In this document: piece after piece, positions 47,609 to 56,860 of the stretch | How the letters are laid out: each line of letters opens with the position of its first letter | Numbering within the stretch: the first letter of the stretch is position 1 | Source: Aliarcobacter butzleri | GTDB lineage: Bacteria > Campylobacterota > Campylobacteria > Campylobacterales > Arcobacteraceae | Direction of reading: 5' to 3' | Assembly: GCF_900187115.1 (NCBI RefSeq) | Contig: NZ_LT906455.1 | Coordinates: 744,001-808,000 of the forward strand | DNA length: 64,000 nt | Position numbers and translations under genes: made by a program | The notes under the pieces: model-generated | What the model saw: only the letters and a program-made list of their open reading frames with translations | Told to the model about the DNA's origin: nothing | Databases searched by the model: none

Positions 47609-50005
47609 ATGAAAAAATTAAATTTTGGAACTAAATTGTTGTTAGTTTTAGTTTCAATCACGGCAGTTTCTTTAAGTTTAATGATATATATAATATCTTC
47701 AAACACTTTTGAATCTTTGAAAAATCAATCTCAAGAGTATGTTAATGAAATGGCTAAAAGTAACGCTTTAGAAATAAGAAATACGCTTGACAAAGCTATT
47801 GTTATCTCAAATAATATAGCAAACAGATATGAAAGTGCGATTGAGCATAATGAAAAACTTTCAAAAGAGGGGACTATAAAATATTTAAAAGAAGTGTTAA
47901 ATCAAAATAAGTTTTTATTAGGTGTTTGGTTCACTTTTGAAGATGGAACACTTGTTTATACAAAAAATGATGGTTCAGATAAAACAAACTATTATACTAA
48001 AGATGGAGTATTTCAACCTTATGTTGTAAGAAATAGTGATGGTTCTTTTACTATTCAACCTTCATCAGATTTTAGTTTAGAATCAGAATGGATAAATAAG
48101 CCATATAAAAATAAAGAAGTATCTATAACAGAACCATATAATTATGAAATAGATGGAAAAAATGTACTTTTAACAACAGTTTCATCGCCTGTTTATTATA
48201 AAGGAAAATTTGTAGGTGCCGTTGGAGTAGATTTTTCTTTAGACTTTTTTAACAAAAAAATAGGTGAGATTAAATTGTTTGAAAATGGATATGGAGCATT
48301 ATTTGATAACTATGGAAAATTTATAGCTCATCCAAAACCTGAAAATATAGGTAAATATATAAAAGATGTAACAAAAAATGAAACTATATTAAATGCAATT
48401 GAAAAAAGTAAAAATGGTGAAAAAAATTCATATTTTGCTAAAAATCTAAAAACAGGAACAGACTCTTATAACTATGTATATCCAATACAATTTGGAGATA
48501 CAAAAAATTATTGGACATTTATAGCAACTGCTCCTGAAAGTGAGTATTTAAGTGAAGCTAGTTTTGTTAGAAACTTTTCTATTGTTGCGGGTATAGTTGT
48601 TTTATCTATAATCATTTTTGTGATACTAATTAGTATGAGAATATTAAATAAAAATTTAACAATAATAAAAGATGGACTTTTAGGATTCTTCTCTTTCTTA
48701 AATAAAGAAGAAAAGAAAGCTCATTTAATAGAGTTAGATTCTCAAGATGAATTTGGGCAAATGGCAAAAGTGATAAACGAGAATATCAAAAAAACTGAAA
48801 GTTTGATACTTCAAGATAATATTTTAATAGATGATGTAAAAAGAGTAGTTGATGAGGTGAAAGCAGGTTATTTAGATAAAAGAATTGAAAAATCTACTCA
48901 AAATGAGAGTTTAGAAGAGCTAAAAAATAATTTCAATGGAATGCTAGAAATTACAAAACAAAATATCTGTATAGATATAAATAAGGTTGTAGCAGTATTA
49001 GATAGTTTTGGAAAACTTGATTTTAGACCTAAAATAGAAAATGATAATGGAAAAGTTGCAGTTGGTATAAATAACCTAGCAACAATCATCAATGAAATGC
49101 TAGTAGAGAATAAAACAAATGGATTAACATTGGATAAAAGCTCAAATGTATTATTAGCAAATGTAGATAAATTAAACCTAAGCTCGAATGAAGCAGCAGC
49201 AAGTTTAGAAGAGACAGCAGCAGCTCTAGAAGAAGTAACTTCAAATGTAAGAAATAATACACAAAATATAGCACAAATGGCAAAACTATCAACAGAAGTA
49301 ACAGCCTCTGCTAACCAAGGTGAAAAATTAGCAAATGAAACAACAGTTGCTATGGATGAAATAAATAATCAAGTTAATTTGATTAATGAAGCAATAGGTG
49401 TAATCGATAATATAGCATTCCAAACAAATATCCTTTCTTTAAATGCAGCTGTAGAAGCAGCAACTGCTGGAGAAGCAGGAAAAGGATTTGCAGTTGTTGC
49501 AGGAGAAGTAAGAAATCTAGCATCTAGGAGCGCAGAAGCAGCAAGAGAAATAAAAACAATAGTTGAAAATGCAACAAGTAAAGCAAATCAAGGTAAAAGT
49601 ATCGCAACAAATATGATAGAAGGATATAAAGAGTTAAATCAAAATATTTCTCAAACAATAAGCTTGATAAGTGATATACAAAACGCAAGTAAAGAACAAT
49701 TGCTTGGAATTGAACAAATAAATGATGCAGTAACACAATTAGATAGACAAACACAACAAAATGCAATGATAGCAAGTCAAACACATGATGTAGCATTGAT
49801 AACAGATGAGATATCAAAACTAATAGTAAGTGATGCAGATGCAAAAGAGTTTGTTGGTAAACATGATGTTAAAGCTAAAAATGTAAATGTAGGAACAAAT
49901 AATAAACAAATACATGAAGTAGAGAAGAAAATAGTATCACCAACAAAAAAAGATACAAAAGTAGTATCATCTAAAACTAACGACAATGAATGGGAAAGCT
50001 TTTAG
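47609..50005 (+). CDS. Methyl-accepting chemotaxis protein, dCache type (tandem receptor 1)
   Basis: A 798-residue receptor. Membrane helices lie at about 8-30 and 318-340. The periplasmic part is a double Cache domain (GVWFTFEDGTLVYTKND, ITEPYNYEIDGKNVLLTTVSSPVYY, FVGAVGVDFSL; GYGALFDNYGKFIAHPKPENIG). After HAMP-like segments comes the methylation and tip region. The C-terminus is EWESF, a match to the docking pentapeptide for the methylation enzymes. Its last 780 bp or so are shared with receptor 3. AGAGG precedes the ATG. Confidence 0.95.
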   Translation: MKKLNFGTKLLLVLVSITAVSLSLMIYIISSNTFESLKNQSQEYVNEMAKSNALEIRNTLDKAIVISNNIANRYESAIEHNEKLSKEGTIKYLKEVLNQNKFLLGVWFTFEDGTLVYTKNDGSDKTNYYTKDGVFQPYVVRNSDGSFTIQPSSDFSLESEWINKPYKNKEVSITEPYNYEIDGKNVLLTTVSSPVYYKGKFVGAVGVDFSLDFFNKKIGEIKLFENGYGALFDNYGKFIAHPKPENIGKYIKDVTKNETILNAIEKSKNGEKNSYFAKNLKTGTDSYNYVYPIQFGDTKNYWTFIATAPESEYLSEASFVRNFSIVAGIVVLSIIIFVILISMRILNKNLTIIKDGLLGFFSFLNKEEKKAHLIELDSQDEFGQMAKVINENIKKTESLILQDNILIDDVKRVVDEVKAGYLDKRIEKSTQNESLEELKNNFNGMLEITKQNICIDINKVVAVLDSFGKLDFRPKIENDNGKVAVGINNLATIINEMLVENKTNGLTLDKSSNVLLANVDKLNLSSNEAAASLEETAAALEEVTSNVRNNTQNIAQMAKLSTEVTASANQGEKLANETTVAMDEINNQVNLINEAIGVIDNIAFQTNILSLNAAVEAATAGEAGKGFAVVAGEVRNLASRSAEAAREIKTIVENATSKANQGKSIATNMIEGYKELNQNISQTISLISDIQNASKEQLLGIEQINDAVTQLDRQTQQNAMIASQTHDVALITDEISKLIVSDADAKEFVGKHDVKAKNVNVGTNNKQIHEVEKKIVSPTKKDTKVVSSKTNDNEWESF
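49095..49875 (+). repeat. Long direct repeat, copy 1 (shared with 53571-54351)
   Basis: By eye these 781 bases equal those at 53571-54351, a shift of 4476 bp, with no difference found in line-by-line comparison. They code for the receptor tip of receptors 1 and 3. The first difference after the block is T/G at 49876/54352, and similarity continues through the stop and hairpin. Confidence 0.9.
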
Positions 50006-50012
50006 GCTTTCC
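49993..50012 (+). terminator. Hairpin formed by the WESF codons of receptor 1
   Basis: GGAAAGC (49993-49999, part of the Trp-Glu-Ser codons) pairs with GCTTTCC (50006-50012). The loop is the last Phe codon plus the stop codon. A pyrimidine-rich stretch follows. Confidence 0.65.
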
Positions 50013-50192
50013 TCTACCCTTTATTTATCTAACTTATAATAATTTATTACAATTTTTTATTTTAAAAAAATCAATAAACTCTTCATACTAAAAAAATATT
50101 TTATTTCAGATTTCCTCTGATTCCTCAGATTTTGCTAGTAGTTTACTTACATTCTAATATTATAATTACTTAATTAATTTAGGAGATAAAAA

Positions 50193-50258
50193 ATGTTTTT
50201 TAAATTTAAAAATAAAAGTAAAGTTACTCGAGTTAGTAGAATTAAAAAAAGTAAATAA
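50193..50258 (+). CDS. Very small basic peptide (21 residues)
   Basis: An ATG with AGGAG seven bases upstream opens a frame for 21 residues, MFFKFKNKSKVTRVSRIKKS and a final K. There are nine basic and no acidic residues. TATAAT occurs at 50161-50166, a good distance for a promoter. I recognise no family. It may be a real small protein or a leader. Confidence 0.4.
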   Translation: MFFKFKNKSKVTRVSRIKKSK

Positions 50259-50350
50259 TCAGCTAAAAAGTAATAATGATAAAGTTATTTTTAAATCTTA
50301 ATTTTAAGAAACATTATTAATAAAAGGACTCGATTTTATCGTTATTTTAA

Positions 50351-50367
50351 TAGCATTCAAATAGCAT
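50351..50367 (+). repeat. TAGCAT direct repeat upstream of receptor 2
   Basis: TAGCAT at 50351-50356 and 50362-50367, 11 bases apart, lies 25-40 bp before a -10 box. This is the geometry of a tandem response-regulator site. No regulator is assigned. Confidence 0.3.
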
Positions 50368-50391
50368 CGCATAAAATGAGATTTTTTATTA

Positions 50392-50397
50392 TATAAT
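50392..50397 (+). promoter_or_regulatory. -10 box for receptor 2
   Basis: TATAAT lies 41 nt before the ATG at 50439, preceded by a T run (ATTTTTTATTA). AGGAGAAGG is the ribosome site. Confidence 0.5.
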
Positions 50398-50438
50398 TAT
50401 AAATAGGATATGAATTTACCAGTTAATAGGAGAAGGAA

Positions 50439-52442
50439 ATGAGCATAAAAAATAAAATAATGGGTGCATTTTTAATATTAATAGTTGTATCAATAATAAG
50501 CAGTTTATTGGTCTCTTTTAATATAAAAAATATCAATAATAACACAGATAATTTAGCGGAAAAAGATTTTGCTGGTATTACAGTATTATTAGAAGCAGAT
50601 AGGGACTCTTATCAATCAAATTTGGCTTTGAGTCAAATAATGAATCTAAAAGATAATCAACAAATTGAAAAGCTAATAACAAAAGGTGTAGAAGATAATT
50701 TATCACAAATTAGACAAAGATTTGATAAGTTTAAAGGATTTTTAAAAGATGAATTGTCTTCTAAATCAAAAGAGTTAGATGATTTTGACAAATATTATAA
50801 TTTAACAAAAAGTAATACTCAAACATTAATTAAGCTAGTAAAAGATGGAAAAATAGATGACGCAAAAACATTTTATTTTTCAACATACTCAAAAGATTAT
50901 GAGTCTATGAGAGACATAATAGATTTTTTTAGTGATGAGACTTATAAGATTGTTGAGAAAAATAAAATTGAAGTTGAGTCACTAATATCTTCATCTTTAA
51001 ATACTTTTGTGAGTATAACAATATTAACAATATTAATAACACTATTTTTCTCATATGCAATTAGTAAAACATTTAATAATTCAATTAAAAAATTACAAAA
51101 TGGTTTACTAGAATTTTTCAATTTTTTAAATAAAGAGACAAAAAGTGTTTCATTATTAGATACTTCTTCAAAAGATGAAATAGCTCAAATTTCAGAAGTA
51201 ATAAATAAAAATATAATAAAAACTGAAAACTTGATAGTTCAAGATAACCTATTAATTGAAGATGTAAAAGCTGTTGTAAGTGCAGTAAATGATGGTAAAT
51301 TTACTAAACGAATAGAAAAATCAACTGAAAATCAAAATCTTGAAGAGCTAAAAAATATTTTTAATGAAATGTTAGAAAGTACAAAAAATAGTGTAGCAAA
51401 AGATATAAATGAACTATTAAAAGTTTTAGATAACTTTGCAAAACTAGACTTCAAAGAGAGAATCCAAGACAATGGAAAAGTTGCAGTTGGTATTAATAAT
51501 CTAGTAGAAACAATAACACAAATGTTAGTTGAAAATAAATCAAACGGATTAACATTAAGAGAGAGTTCAGATATATTATTAGCAAATGTAGATAAATTAA
51601 ATATAAGTTCAAATGAAGCAGCAGCATCTTTAGAAGAAACAGCAGCAGCTTTAGAAGAAGTAACTTCGAATATTAGAAATAATACTCAAAATATAGCACA
51701 AATGGCAAAACTATCAAGTGAAGTAACAACTTCTGCAAATCAAGGTGAAAAATTAGCAAATGAAACAACAGTTGCAATGGATGAGATAAACAATCAAGTT
51801 CATTTAATAAACGATTCTATTTCAGTAATAGACCAAATAGCATTTCAAACAAATATTCTTTCTCTTAATGCTGCTGTTGAAGCGGCAACTGCTGGAGAAG
51901 CTGGAAAAGGATTTGCAGTAGTTGCACAAGAGGTGCGAAACCTAGCAAGTAGAAGTGCTGAAGCTGCAAAAGAGATAAAAGCAATAGTTGAAAATGCTAC
52001 AAGTAAAGCAAATCAAGGTAAAGAAATAGCGACAAATATGATAGATGGATACAAAGAGTTAAATCAAAATATCTCTCAAACAATAAATCTAATCTCAGAT
52101 ATAGAGATGTCAAGTAAAGAGCAATTAGCTGGTATTGAGCAAATAAATGATGCCGTAACACAATTAGATAGACAAACACAGCAAAATGCAGCAGTGGCAA
52201 ATCAAACAAACGATGTTGCAGCAATAACGGATGAAATAGCAAAATTAATCGTTTCAAGTGCTGATGAAAAAGAGTTTATAGGAAAACATGAAGTTAAGGC
52301 AAAAAAGATAAATTCAAATAAGGAGAGTTTTACTACAACTAAGAAATCAAGTTCAAAAATAGTAGAAAAAAATGAGGTATCAAAAAAAGATACAAAAGTG
52401 GTATCAGCAAAAACAAACAGTGATGAATGGGAAAGCTTTTAG
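50439..52442 (+). CDS. Methyl-accepting chemotaxis protein, four-helix-bundle type (tandem receptor 2)
   Basis: A 667-residue receptor with membrane helices at about 8-28 and 188-208 and an all-helical periplasmic part of about 155 residues, as in 4HB receptors. The cytoplasmic half has the segment [23 protein letters not shown]-like repeats and the tip [20 protein letters not shown], and ends DEWESF. The WESF codons form only a weak hairpin here, and receptor 3 follows after 41 bp, so the two are probably co-transcribed. Confidence 0.94.
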   Translation: MSIKNKIMGAFLILIVVSIISSLLVSFNIKNINNNTDNLAEKDFAGITVLLEADRDSYQSNLALSQIMNLKDNQQIEKLITKGVEDNLSQIRQRFDKFKGFLKDELSSKSKELDDFDKYYNLTKSNTQTLIKLVKDGKIDDAKTFYFSTYSKDYESMRDIIDFFSDETYKIVEKNKIEVESLISSSLNTFVSITILTILITLFFSYAISKTFNNSIKKLQNGLLEFFNFLNKETKSVSLLDTSSKDEIAQISEVINKNIIKTENLIVQDNLLIEDVKAVVSAVNDGKFTKRIEKSTENQNLEELKNIFNEMLESTKNSVAKDINELLKVLDNFAKLDFKERIQDNGKVAVGINNLVETITQMLVENKSNGLTLRESSDILLANVDKLNISSNEAAASLEETAAALEEVTSNIRNNTQNIAQMAKLSSEVTTSANQGEKLANETTVAMDEINNQVHLINDSISVIDQIAFQTNILSLNAAVEAATAGEAGKGFAVVAQEVRNLASRSAEAAKEIKAIVENATSKANQGKEIATNMIDGYKELNQNISQTINLISDIEMSSKEQLAGIEQINDAVTQLDRQTQQNAAVANQTNDVAAITDEIAKLIVSSADEKEFIGKHEVKAKKINSNKESFTTTKKSSSKIVEKNEVSKKDTKVVSAKTNSDEWESF

Positions 52443-52483
52443 GCTTTTATAAAAAATTAAAATTAGAATAAAGGGAAGAAAAA

Positions 52484-54478
52484 ATGCTTAAGAATTTAAA
52501 GGTATCGAAGAAACTTTTTACAGGTTTTGGGATAATAGTAGGTTTAGTTATCATATTAGGGATACTTTCAACACAAAAGATGTCAACAGTAAATGACCAA
52601 TCAACAATAATCTCAGAAAATTGGTTACCAAGCGTGGTAATAACAAATAAAATTAATACAGCAACATCTGATTATAGAATACTTGAATACGATCATATCT
52701 TATCAAAAACAGATGAAGAGATGACAAAGAATGAAGCAAAAATGAAAGAGCTGTTAGATATTATGAAAAAAGATCTTGAAAAATATGAAAAATTAATCTC
52801 TTCAGAAAATGAAAAAGCAATCTATGCAGATTTTTCAAAAGAGTTTAATAAATATTTAAAAATGCATGATGAGCTAATAGCTGTTTCAAGAGATAACAGA
52901 ACAGACGATGCTTTAAAACTAATTAGAGAAAGTACAGTAGTGTATGACAGTTTTTCTACAGATTTATCAAAATTGGTTAATTTAAATGTAAAAGGTGCAC
53001 AAGATGCAAGTGCAAATGGAGATGAGATTTACTCAAATTCAAAAGTTTTACTTATAACTATTATTTCTATTGTTATTTTATTTTCAGTACTTATTGCATT
53101 TTTTATTACAAACTCAATTGTTATTTCTCTTAAAAATTTACAAGACGGATTATTTAGCTTTTTTGCATACCTAAACCGAGAATCAACAAAAGTAGAGTTA
53201 ATAAACTTAGACTCAAAAGATGAGTTTGGAGAGATGGCAAAAGTAGTAAACCACAATATAGAAAGAACACAAAAAGGGATAGAAGAAGATAGAAAACTAA
53301 TAGATGAAGCAATATCAGTATTAGGAGAATTTGAACAAGGAGATTTATCTCAAAGATTAAATATTAGTGTTAATAATCCAGCTTTAACTCAATTAAAAGA
53401 AGTTCTAAATAAAATGGCTTCTAATTTAGAAAATAATATAGCTGGTGTACTAAAAGTATTAGAACAATACTCTAATTATAATTACTTAAATAAAATAGAC
53501 CAAAAAGGTTTAAAAGAACATCTTCTAAAACTATCAAATGGTGTAAATACTTTGGGTGATTCAATAACACAAATGCTAGTAGAGAATAAAACAAATGGAT
53601 TAACATTGGATAAAAGCTCAAATGTATTATTAGCAAATGTAGATAAATTAAACCTAAGCTCGAATGAAGCAGCAGCAAGTTTAGAAGAGACAGCAGCAGC
53701 TCTAGAAGAAGTAACTTCAAATGTAAGAAATAATACACAAAATATAGCACAAATGGCAAAACTATCAACAGAAGTAACAGCCTCTGCTAACCAAGGTGAA
53801 AAATTAGCAAATGAAACAACAGTTGCTATGGATGAAATAAATAATCAAGTTAATTTGATTAATGAAGCAATAGGTGTAATCGATAATATAGCATTCCAAA
53901 CAAATATCCTTTCTTTAAATGCAGCTGTAGAAGCAGCAACTGCTGGAGAAGCAGGAAAAGGATTTGCAGTTGTTGCAGGAGAAGTAAGAAATCTAGCATC
54001 TAGGAGCGCAGAAGCAGCAAGAGAAATAAAAACAATAGTTGAAAATGCAACAAGTAAAGCAAATCAAGGTAAAAGTATCGCAACAAATATGATAGAAGGA
54101 TATAAAGAGTTAAATCAAAATATTTCTCAAACAATAAGCTTGATAAGTGATATACAAAACGCAAGTAAAGAACAATTGCTTGGAATTGAACAAATAAATG
54201 ATGCAGTAACACAATTAGATAGACAAACACAACAAAATGCAATGATAGCAAGTCAAACACATGATGTAGCATTGATAACAGATGAGATATCAAAACTAAT
54301 AGTAAGTGATGCAGATGCAAAAGAGTTTGTTGGTAAACATGATGTTAAAGCGAAAAATATGAATATGGGAACAAATAATAAGCAAATACATGAAGTAGAG
54401 AAGAAAATAGTACCAACAAAAAAAGATACAAAAGTAGTATCATCTAAAACTAATGACAATGAATGGGAAAGCTTTTAG
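52484..54478 (+). CDS. Methyl-accepting chemotaxis protein, four-helix-bundle type (tandem receptor 3)
   Basis: A 664-residue receptor: membrane helices near 10-30 and 188-210, a helical periplasmic domain, then the GLFSFFAYLNREST segment, a further HAMP-like part and the tip. From residue about 363 the DNA is identical to receptor 1 for about 780 bp, then slightly divergent with one 3-base deletion. Its sensor half is unrelated to receptor 1, so the shared part has been moved or homogenised as a block. It ends NEWESF. AAGGGAAG precedes the ATG. Confidence 0.94.
   Translation: MLKNLKVSKKLFTGFGIIVGLVIILGILSTQKMSTVNDQSTIISENWLPSVVITNKINTATSDYRILEYDHILSKTDEEMTKNEAKMKELLDIMKKDLEKYEKLISSENEKAIYADFSKEFNKYLKMHDELIAVSRDNRTDDALKLIRESTVVYDSFSTDLSKLVNLNVKGAQDASANGDEIYSNSKVLLITIISIVILFSVLIAFFITNSIVISLKNLQDGLFSFFAYLNRESTKVELINLDSKDEFGEMAKVVNHNIERTQKGIEEDRKLIDEAISVLGEFEQGDLSQRLNISVNNPALTQLKEVLNKMASNLENNIAGVLKVLEQYSNYNYLNKIDQKGLKEHLLKLSNGVNTLGDSITQMLVENKTNGLTLDKSSNVLLANVDKLNLSSNEAAASLEETAAALEEVTSNVRNNTQNIAQMAKLSTEVTASANQGEKLANETTVAMDEINNQVNLINEAIGVIDNIAFQTNILSLNAAVEAATAGEAGKGFAVVAGEVRNLASRSAEAAREIKTIVENATSKANQGKSIATNMIEGYKELNQNISQTISLISDIQNASKEQLLGIEQINDAVTQLDRQTQQNAMIASQTHDVALITDEISKLIVSDADAKEFVGKHDVKAKNMNMGTNNKQIHEVEKKIVPTKKDTKVVSSKTNDNEWESF
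53571..54351 (+). repeat. Long direct repeat, copy 2 (shared with 49095-49875)
   Basis: Second copy of the 781-base identical block, within receptor 3. The upstream border is at an AATGCTAGTAGAG stretch where the coding sequence for the HAMP end meets the methylation region. Confidence 0.9.
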
Positions 54479-54485
54479 GCTTTCC
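54466..54485 (+). terminator. Hairpin formed by the WESF codons of receptor 3
   Basis: GGAAAGC (54466-54472) pairs with GCTTTCC (54479-54485) around the Phe and stop codons, followed by TCTTCCCTTTT. It is better than the receptor 1 copy as a terminator. Confidence 0.7.
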
Positions 54486-54828
54486 TCTTCCCTTTTAAAT
54501 AAATATATTTTGTTTACTATAATCAATATTATTTAATAATAATCTTATTTAAATAATAAAATTTATCTAAAAAATAATTATTCAAATAAATAAAAAAACT
54601 TAAATAAAATATTATTTAATCTTTATAAGAATATTTTTTAATATCAATTATTTTGTTATTACTTAGTTGATATATCGATAAATAATAAAATAAAAAATCT
54701 ATATATTTTCTCTTTTAAATCTTATTATAAAATAATTATAAAGTAATTGGCAAATTAATAGAAAGATAAGATAAGATAAGATAATAATTTTTAGAGCTAA
54801 AAAAATAATTTAAATTGAAGGGGATAAA
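54479..54828. other. 350-bp AT-rich intergenic region between receptors 3 and 4
   Basis: The stretch is around 85-90% A+T and contains no convincing gene. It has a tandem GATAA repeat at 54765-54784 and several TATAAT-like boxes. GAAGGGG before the ATG at 54829 is the ribosome site. Confidence 0.6.
54765..54784 (+). repeat. Four tandem GATAA units
   Basis: GATAA is repeated four times without interruption, 45 bp before the receptor 4 start and probably in its leader or promoter. Such 5-base repeats can change length by slippage. Confidence 0.7.
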
Positions 54829-56853
54829 ATGAGTTTTCTAAGAAACTTAAAGGTTAAATCAAAGTTATTATTAATTTTGATAGTGTTTACTGTTGTTGCT
54901 ATTACTATTTCATGGCGAGGATTATCTACATCATCATTATTAAATAGTGAAATTACCGATATTATAGATACAAATGTTCCAAGAATTGAGTTTGCAAATC
55001 AAATTACAATTGCTTTAATGTCTATGCAAAGAGTTGAAAAAAATGCAATTTTAGCTGAAAATGATGAAGAGACAAAAAAATATATTGATAGATTTGAAGA
55101 GTATGATAAAAGATTTGATGCTATGGCAAAAGAATTGAGTGCTGTAGCTTCAAAAGAGGGGAAAGAGTTTTTACAAAGATGTATTGATAGTAAAAACAAA
55201 TATGCCAAAATTGCAAATGAAATATTTGATTTAACTTTAGCAAAAAATAATAGTGAAGCAATACTATTGTCTCAAACTAAAGGAAGAGAAGAAGTTGATA
55301 ATTGTGAGAATCTTTTAAATCAACTTGTAATGATGAATAAGGAAATGTTAAAACAAAAAGATGAAATAACAAACAAATTATATGAGAGTTCAAGAGATAT
55401 AATAATAGCAATATCTATAATAGGTATTTTAATAACAATTGTTTTATCTTTATTGATTTCTTCAATGTTAGTAAATGCTTTAACAGTTTTTAAAGATGGA
55501 CTATTTAGTTTCTTTGCTTATTTAAACCGAGAATCAACAAAAGCAGAATTAATAAACCTAGACTCAAAAGATGAATTTGGACAAATGGCAAAAGTGGTAA
55601 ATGAGAATATAGTAAAAACACAAAAAGGAATAGAAGAAGATAGAAAACTAATAGATGAAACAATAGCAGTATTAGGTGAATTTGAACAAGGTGACCTTTG
55701 CCAAAGATTAAACCTAAGTGTTTCAAACCCAGCATTGATGCAGTTAAAAGAAGTTCTAAATAATATGGCTTCTAATTTAGAGAATAATATAGATAATGTA
55801 TTAAAAGTATTAGAACAATATAGTAACTATAATTACTTAAATAAAATAGACCAAAAAGGTTTAAAAGAACACCTTTTAAAACTAGCAAGTGGTGTAAATA
55901 ACTTAGGTGACTCAATAACGCAAATGTTAATCGATAATAAAACAAATGGATTAACTTTAGATAAAAGCTCTAATATTTTATTAGCAAATGTAGATAAACT
56001 AAACCTAAGCTCAAATGAAGCAGCAGCATCTTTAGAAGAAACAGCAGCTGCTTTAGAAGAGATAACAAGTAATATAAGAAATAATACAGAGAGTATTGCA
56101 AAAATGGCAAGTTACTCTAGTAATGTAACAGCTTCCGCAAATCAAGGTGAAAAATTAGCAAATGAAACAACAGTTGCTATGGATGAAATAAATAATCAAG
56201 TTAATTTGATTAATGAAGCAATAAGTGTTATAGATCAAATAGCATTTCAAACAAATATTCTTTCTTTAAATGCAGCAGTTGAAGCAGCAACAGCAGGAGA
56301 AGCAGGAAAAGGATTTGCAGTTGTTGCTCAAGAAGTGCGAAACCTAGCATCAAGAAGCGCAGAAGCAGCAAAAGAGATAAAAGCAATAGTTGAAAATGCT
56401 ACAAGTAAAGCAAATCAAGGGAAACAAATAGCGACAAATATGATAGAAGGTTATAAAGAATTAAATCAAAACATCATAAATACAATTAACTTAATTTCTG
56501 ATATTGAAATGTCAAGTAAAGAACAATTATCAGGAATAGAGCAGATAAATGTAGCTGTAACGCAACTTGACCAACAAACACAACAAAATGCAAATGTAGC
56601 AATGCAAACTCATACAATTTCTACTATGACAGACCAAATAGCTAAATTGATTGTTTCTAGTGCTGATGAAAAAGAGTTTATTGGAAAAAATGAAGTAAAA
56701 GGTAAAGATATTAATGAATCAAAAGAGTTGAATAATAATCAAAAAGTAAAATCATTAAATTCGCCATTTGTAAATAAAAAGAGTTCAAATAAATCAGAAA
56801 AAGATACAAAAGTAGTATCTAAAAATAATGATAATGATTGGGAAAGCTTTTAA
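54829..56853 (+). CDS. Methyl-accepting chemotaxis protein, four-helix-bundle type (tandem receptor 4)
   Basis: A 674-residue receptor with membrane helices near 12-30 and 187-210 and a helical periplasmic domain. The cytoplasmic half matches receptors 2 and 3 ([37 protein letters not shown], tip near residue 480) but is not identical in DNA. It ends NDWESF. The convergent response regulator gene lies 7 bp away. Confidence 0.94.
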   Translation: MSFLRNLKVKSKLLLILIVFTVVAITISWRGLSTSSLLNSEITDIIDTNVPRIEFANQITIALMSMQRVEKNAILAENDEETKKYIDRFEEYDKRFDAMAKELSAVASKEGKEFLQRCIDSKNKYAKIANEIFDLTLAKNNSEAILLSQTKGREEVDNCENLLNQLVMMNKEMLKQKDEITNKLYESSRDIIIAISIIGILITIVLSLLISSMLVNALTVFKDGLFSFFAYLNRESTKAELINLDSKDEFGQMAKVVNENIVKTQKGIEEDRKLIDETIAVLGEFEQGDLCQRLNLSVSNPALMQLKEVLNNMASNLENNIDNVLKVLEQYSNYNYLNKIDQKGLKEHLLKLASGVNNLGDSITQMLIDNKTNGLTLDKSSNILLANVDKLNLSSNEAAASLEETAAALEEITSNIRNNTESIAKMASYSSNVTASANQGEKLANETTVAMDEINNQVNLINEAISVIDQIAFQTNILSLNAAVEAATAGEAGKGFAVVAQEVRNLASRSAEAAKEIKAIVENATSKANQGKQIATNMIEGYKELNQNIINTINLISDIEMSSKEQLSGIEQINVAVTQLDQQTQQNANVAMQTHTISTMTDQIAKLIVSSADEKEFIGKNEVKGKDINESKELNNNQKVKSLNSPFVNKKSSNKSEKDTKVVSKNNDNDWESF

Positions 56854-56860
56854 GCTTTCC
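56841..56860. terminator. Hairpin formed by the WESF codons of receptor 4
   Basis: GGAAAGCTT (56841-56849) pairs with AAGCTTTCC (56852-56860); the loop is tight, so the top pairs will open. It contains the TAA stop of receptor 4 and ends at the stop of the convergent regulator gene, so it may serve both. Confidence 0.7.

Larger units (their letters stand above)
50006..50438. other. 433-bp intergenic region between tandem receptors 1 and 2
   Basis: Very AT-rich. It holds the arm of the receptor 1 hairpin, short repeats around CTCTGATTCCTCAGA (50115-50129), a small open frame at 50193-50258, two TAGCAT repeats and a -10 box for receptor 2. I see no tRNA and no larger gene. Confidence 0.6.

Noticed and set aside
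48898-49986. Several long minus-strand open frames opposite the receptor genes, repeated at 53472-54459
   Set aside because: They are antisense shadows, rich in Leu, Phe and His from the reversed receptor codons. Their presence in both copies follows from the DNA repeat.
54479-54828. A hidden gene or replication origin in the AT-rich gap
   Set aside because: There is no open frame with a ribosome site and no cluster of DnaA-box-like 9-mers; plain AT richness is not enough.
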